13,751 nucleotides of DNA from Heterostelium multicystogenum (lineage: Eukaryota; Evosea; Eumycetozoa; Acytosteliales; Acytosteliaceae). The notes beneath the pieces are model-generated. The model ran no database searches, was not told the origin of the DNA, and saw only the letters and a program-made list of their open reading frames with translations. The first letter of the stretch is position 1; the number at the start of each line of letters is the position of its first letter. Of the stretch, positions 10,059 through 13,751 are shown piece after piece. The translations under genes were made by a program, and so were the position numbers. The stretch spans positions 1 through 13,751 of the forward strand of contig RCNN01000421.1 of assembly GCA_003667245.1 (NCBI GenBank), given 5' to 3'.

Positions 10059-12377
10059 ATGAAATATATTCATATATTTTTATTAGTTTTGTCTCCTCTT
10101 TATGTCAAAGCAGGTGAACAAATAATGTTGCCTGTTTATGATCTGTGCCTTCAGGATCCTGGTGATTTATCACAACTATATGTTAAAGCTGTTACTTGTG
10201 ATTCTTCCAATCCATTGCAGAAATTTTCCAAAAAAGATTTTTAGCACTTACCAATATTACGTCAATGATGTAACTGGTAGATGATGGAAATGGATTTTAG
10301 GAGATGGAACTCTTTCTGTTGTACAATGTAACAACATGTATCCATCTACCTAGACCAATCCATAAGTTCGTTACAGCACTCCCTCAAATCAAAGTTCTAT
10401 CTTCAACCAAATGCCCCGAAGTAGATTTAACTACTAAACTATTTAAAATGAATACATGTAATACCAACTCCAAGGTCAACAATATTCTATTGCTGGTGAC
10501 TACTCTGCAGATTCTCTTGGTGATCTTGAAACTCATCGTGAAAAAGTCATGGGCAAGGTTCATCTCGGTCTTGGAATTGCTTCAAGTGCTTTAGGTATTA
10601 TATCTGCAATTCTTGCAGTCCCAACTGGTGGAGCTTCTGAAATAGCTTTTGGACTTTTCAAAGCAACTACAGCAACATATGCTAGTTTTGGTTTAAAAAC
10701 AACAACAATAGGATCACTTCTTTCCATTGGATCTTCTGTTGGGGGAGCCTTGACTAAAAACAATCAACAAGAAACCATGTGGAAGAAGATGATCCAAGAG
10801 ACACAAAAGATTGTTGGTGAGAAACTTCAAGAAGATGATATGATTCAACTCGAAGAAACATTGTCTGGTCTAAATAGACTCATCAATGAATTTTATACAC
10901 CAACAATATCGAGTCTCACTGTCTCAACAACACAAATCTGAAGTATTTGTTGCAGTACTTTCTGAATTGATTGCTCAAGAAGAAATTTTCAAAAATCCTC
11001 TCTATCAATACCTATTGCTCCAATTTATTGTCAATATGCCCAATTTCCATCTTTCAGTGCTCAGAGATGGTGTTCTATTGGGTCCATCCTTGGGATACAC
11101 TCAGAAAACTGTAAAATTCTACCAATCAATGCTTGATGATAAGATTCTATCATTTAAATCACATGTCGAAAAATTCGATCAGACTTTATAATATTCTTAA
11201 TTTCCAAGCATCTTATACTGGTACAACAAGTGACTGGCAAAAATATATTGAGGCTCTTAGATATCAAGAAGTAGCTCTTAAATCATTCTCCAATAGATGG
11301 CCAAAGTTCAGTCTTACCAATAATCCAGATGGTTCAGATATTGACCTACTTCACAATTAACTACATCACCACTTTTGGAGCTATTTCTTCCATTTCATTC
11401 CAAGTGATGCTATGAGTACATTCCCTTTGAAATATAGATTGGCTAAACTTGTTATCAACTATGGATTTAATTATATGGGTACCTATTATTATTATATTAC
11501 TCAAATAATAATGACTAATGTTTCAGGAGACACCTTCACTATTGGACAAACCCCGGAGTATCTAGTACCACAGTAGTTTGTTTCAAGACCAATTGTATCA
11601 GTAGATTTTTACACTGGATCAAATATTGATGCAATTAAATTAAACTTTGATGATGGAACATCCAGTGGACAGATCCCAAATACTGCCTCAGTACCATCCC
11701 CAGTACATGTTTCAGTTGAAGGTCAAATGCTTGCTGGTTTCATTTTTGGAGGTAGTTCAGAGGAGATTATTACTGGAATTGCAGCTGTCTTCCATGATCT
11801 TGATCTTGTTCCAAATCAACCAATGGTTAACATTCAAAATAAGCAATCATTATCAATGTATGGGAATAACTCAACCATCAAGTGGACTTGGTACATTCCA
11901 AATGCAAGTATGCAATTGGGGTATGATCTACCAGAAATGGGTATTGTCAAATCATCAACTACATGTATAGTTTCTCAAGCACAAGTGGTACATTATCAAC
12001 TGCTACCTGTGCTTCTACATCTGCCAAATCAACAATTCAAAGTCAACAGAAACTATATCCTTGGAATAAATGATCTACAAATTAGATCTAATGGTGCTAA
12101 AAACACTGCTGCTCTTGCTGGTGCTGATCCATATCCCAACTTGATGGTCAATCAAATTGGTACAACATCATCATACACTATCATGGATGCATCATCTCTT
12201 GGATGTCTTGAACTCTCTTCACAAACACATTATCATTCGCCACTTGTGACCAACTTGAAACAAATCTTGCTCAACAATGGAAATTCGTTAAATCATAAAT
12301 ATCACTTCAAAATATCATCAACATCATCAACCAACATCAATCAATATCATGTCAGATACAAGTTTATTGTATCTTGA
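10059..12377 (+). CDS. Secreted crystal-toxin-like (Endotoxin_N-like) protein, frame-disrupted
   Basis: The protein starts with a clear signal peptide (MKYIHIFLLVLSPLYVKA, cleavage near Ala-Gly-Glu), so it is exported. The middle, 10462-10941, has a Gly/Ala/Ile-rich hydrophobic helical stretch (LGIISAILAVPTGGA) followed by amphipathic helices, including MIQLEETLSGLNRLINEFY. This resembles the helical pore-forming N-domain of Bacillus crystal toxins, a family reported in Dictyostelium. The last 700 bases encode a beta-rich region with IDAIKLNFDDGT, which recalls beta-prism (jacalin-like) folds. An intron fits at 11479-11526 (GTACCT to TTTCAG). The frame is interrupted near 10230-10235 (A run), by TGA 10282-10284 and TAG 10351-10353, and again near 10390, 10440-10461, 10920, 11190, 11360-11450 and 11570. 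Gene presence is fairly sure; toxin activity is inference, and a decayed copy is possible. Confidence 0.7.
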
Positions 12378-12398
12378 ATACAAAAATAATCTTAATCA

Positions 12399-12404
12399 AA
12401 TAAA
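12399..12404 (+). terminator. Candidate poly(A) signal of the secreted-protein gene
   Basis: AATAAA occurs 22 bases past the TGA stop at 12375-12377, in a suitable position for 3' end formation. Chance occurrence is possible because the surrounding DNA is mostly A and T. Confidence 0.45.
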
Positions 12405-13092
12405 AATAATAGATCGAATTTATAAAAGTTATTCAAATATTCATTTCAATCTGAAGGTTGTGTACAATTTGAGGTAGTTCTTATGAGCGCGGTGGTTTAT
12501 ATCTTTAAGATTTTACTATTTTGTTTATTCATATGTTTAATTGTGATAGATTCATCATTGTTAACATAGGTCAATGATTGATGATGATCTTATAACTGTA
12601 GATTTTATCCATACAACACAACACAACAAAAGAGTTAAGCCAAGTCCTCGAATCAGCTCGCATTGGTAGAAAAAGTTTACAGCTGTTATCTGACGAGCAG
12701 AGGTCATGTACAAGACCTGTAACCTATGAACTGTTCTAATTATAAAAATAAAAAATAAAAGAATGAATATTTTCAAAATCAAATGAGGTGCGATGGGAGT
12801 AGTTGTCAACAACTGTCTGTCTGCTTTTTTTCCCAAAATAAATAAAACTAACTCTTCTGAATTCATGAAATTTATATTTCAATATTAATAGTGTGTTTTT
12901 TATAATATAATATATATAATTGTCATTTATTAATTATTTTTTACTTTAATTTATTATTAATATCATTAAATGCAATTGTAAAATTAAGTTATACAAACAG
13001 ATATATAGGATAGATAGAGATAGATAGATAGTTATATTGTTTACTGTCAATTCAAATAGTATTAAATAGTGTAGTGAAAGAGAGAGCGAATT
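12405..13092. other. Intergenic AT-rich region
   Basis: About 700 bp without a gene I can support. It contains long A/T tracts at 12890-12980, a GATA microsatellite, and a minus-strand open frame (12561-12866) that I do not believe. A short inverted pair, AGGTC and GACCT, lies near 12703-12720 with an 8-base loop; it is too weak to call. The promoter of the DHHC gene should be here, but no single TATA element stands out. Confidence 0.5.
13009..13031 (+). repeat. GATA tetranucleotide microsatellite
   Basis: GATA units run in tandem with one interruption (a two-base GA slip near 13017). The repeat lies about 70-90 bp upstream of the first plausible codons of the DHHC gene. Confidence 0.85.
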
Positions 13093-13100
13093 ATGAAATA

Positions 13101-13751
13101 ATGGTATCTATTTGTTAGTTTTGTTTTATTTGTTTATATTGTTTGCATTGACTAGTCATTGGATACTGGTGCTTCATCCACTGGGCTTTGGTTACATCAC
13201 TGTTTGGCCAGATCTATATACTGATATCCATCTTCTGGATGTTCATGCTAGTCCTATAGCTATTGGCAATCAATAGTAACTCCACCTGGCTATCCTTCAA
13301 AAGACTGGGTAAGTACTGCAATCAACGTTGATTCACTAATAATAAGTGAACGATATATCCAAAGAGATAGATGGTTGATGCTACTTGATACTTACTATTT
13401 AATGTGCACTAGTATCCAGATGGCAAAAGCAAAGAGGAACTGGATGAGCTTGGTAAATAAATATATTGGAACAGAGAAAGTTGAATAACAATCATTTTAA
13501 AACCACCTTCACATATAAGATACTGCGTACATGTAATATATTTAAACCGCCTCGCACACACCAACTGTAGGCATTGTAAAAAGTGCATTTTGAAACAAGA
13601 CCATCATTGTCCTTGGATTGCAAATTGTGTTGGCTATCAAAATCAGAAGCAGTTTCTACTGTTCCTCTTTTACACTACTGTAGTTGGCACAATCTCAACG
13701 CTTCTTCTGATATTCAGTGCATTCTATGTTTTAAATGTATCGATTCAGAAT
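13101..13751 (+). CDS. DHHC-type protein S-acyltransferase (palmitoyltransferase), 5' part, frame-disrupted
   Basis: The enzyme attaches palmitate to cysteines of membrane proteins. Two hydrophobic segments come first (LLVLFYLFILFAL from about 13115, then LISIFWMFMLVL at 13219-13254), followed by SYWQSIVTPPGYPSKDW, a variant of the conserved segment with a Pro-Gly turn after TM2. Intron 13309-13412 (GTAAGT to CTAG) and probably 13453-13519 precede the zinc-binding DHHC cysteine-rich domain: TCNIFKPPRTH, then CRHCKKCILKQDHHCPW and NCVGYQNQKQF. The catalytic Cys codon is 13608-13610. A third membrane helix (LLFLFYTTVVGTISTLLLIF) begins before the window ends; TM4 and the C-terminal tail are missing. 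The start codon is uncertain (ATG at 13101 meets a stop unless one base is changed). Breaks lie near 13101-13115, 13150, 13255-13258, 13520-13530 and 13563-13566. Confidence 0.88.

Noticed and set aside
12640..12730. tRNA-like TCGAATC motif and AGGTC/GACCT hairpin
   Set aside because: No acceptor stem, A-box or cloverleaf can be built around it on either strand.
12561..12866. Minus-strand 101-residue open frame with a hydrophobic segment
   Set aside because: No recognisable family, AT-driven Ile/Leu/Phe run, no supporting promoter or introns; probably chance.

Overview
The window looks like nuclear DNA from an amoebozoan, most likely a dictyostelid social amoeba (an inference; the species cannot be told from sequence alone). 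The evidence is AT-rich intergenic DNA, short AT-rich GT-AG introns of about 50-105 bp, Gln/Asn/Ser low-complexity stretches, AAT/ATT trinucleotide runs, a gene of a style I associate with dictyostelid-specific families, and a crystal-toxin-like secreted protein of a kind reported in dictyostelids.

Layout. (1) 1-6578, plus strand: 3' ~6 kb of a separase gene. It has a helical/TPR-like arm, a disordered Ser-rich linker, a substrate-binding region carrying a ~50-residue Asp/Glu tract, and a C-terminal clan CD protease domain with an intact His/Cys dyad. (2) 6785-8837, minus strand, convergent with separase: a ~680-residue cytoplasmic-looking protein resembling the large dictyostelid families with degenerate ankyrin-like helical repeats; function unknown. 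(3) 8838-9995: intergenic DNA with an ATT microsatellite, an imperfect ~100 bp tandem duplication and a TATA box. (4) 9996-12377, plus strand: a secreted protein with a signal peptide, a hydrophobic helical core resembling the Endotoxin_N domain and a beta-rich C-terminal half. (5) 12378-13100: AT-rich intergenic DNA with a GATA microsatellite. (6) ~13101 to the window end, plus strand: 5' part of a DHHC palmitoyltransferase gene.

The genes do not form a functional unit; they are separate eukaryotic genes with unrelated roles (chromosome segregation, unknown, secreted defence or predation, membrane-protein lipidation).

The dominant feature is that every gene is broken by apparent one-base insertions or deletions, mostly in mononucleotide runs of 2-7 bases, plus a few in-frame stops. 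Because catalytic and zinc-binding motifs stay conserved across the breaks, in four unrelated genes, uncorrected sequencing or assembly error is the most likely cause; decay into pseudogenes is the alternative. I found no RNA genes, CRISPR arrays or transposons.
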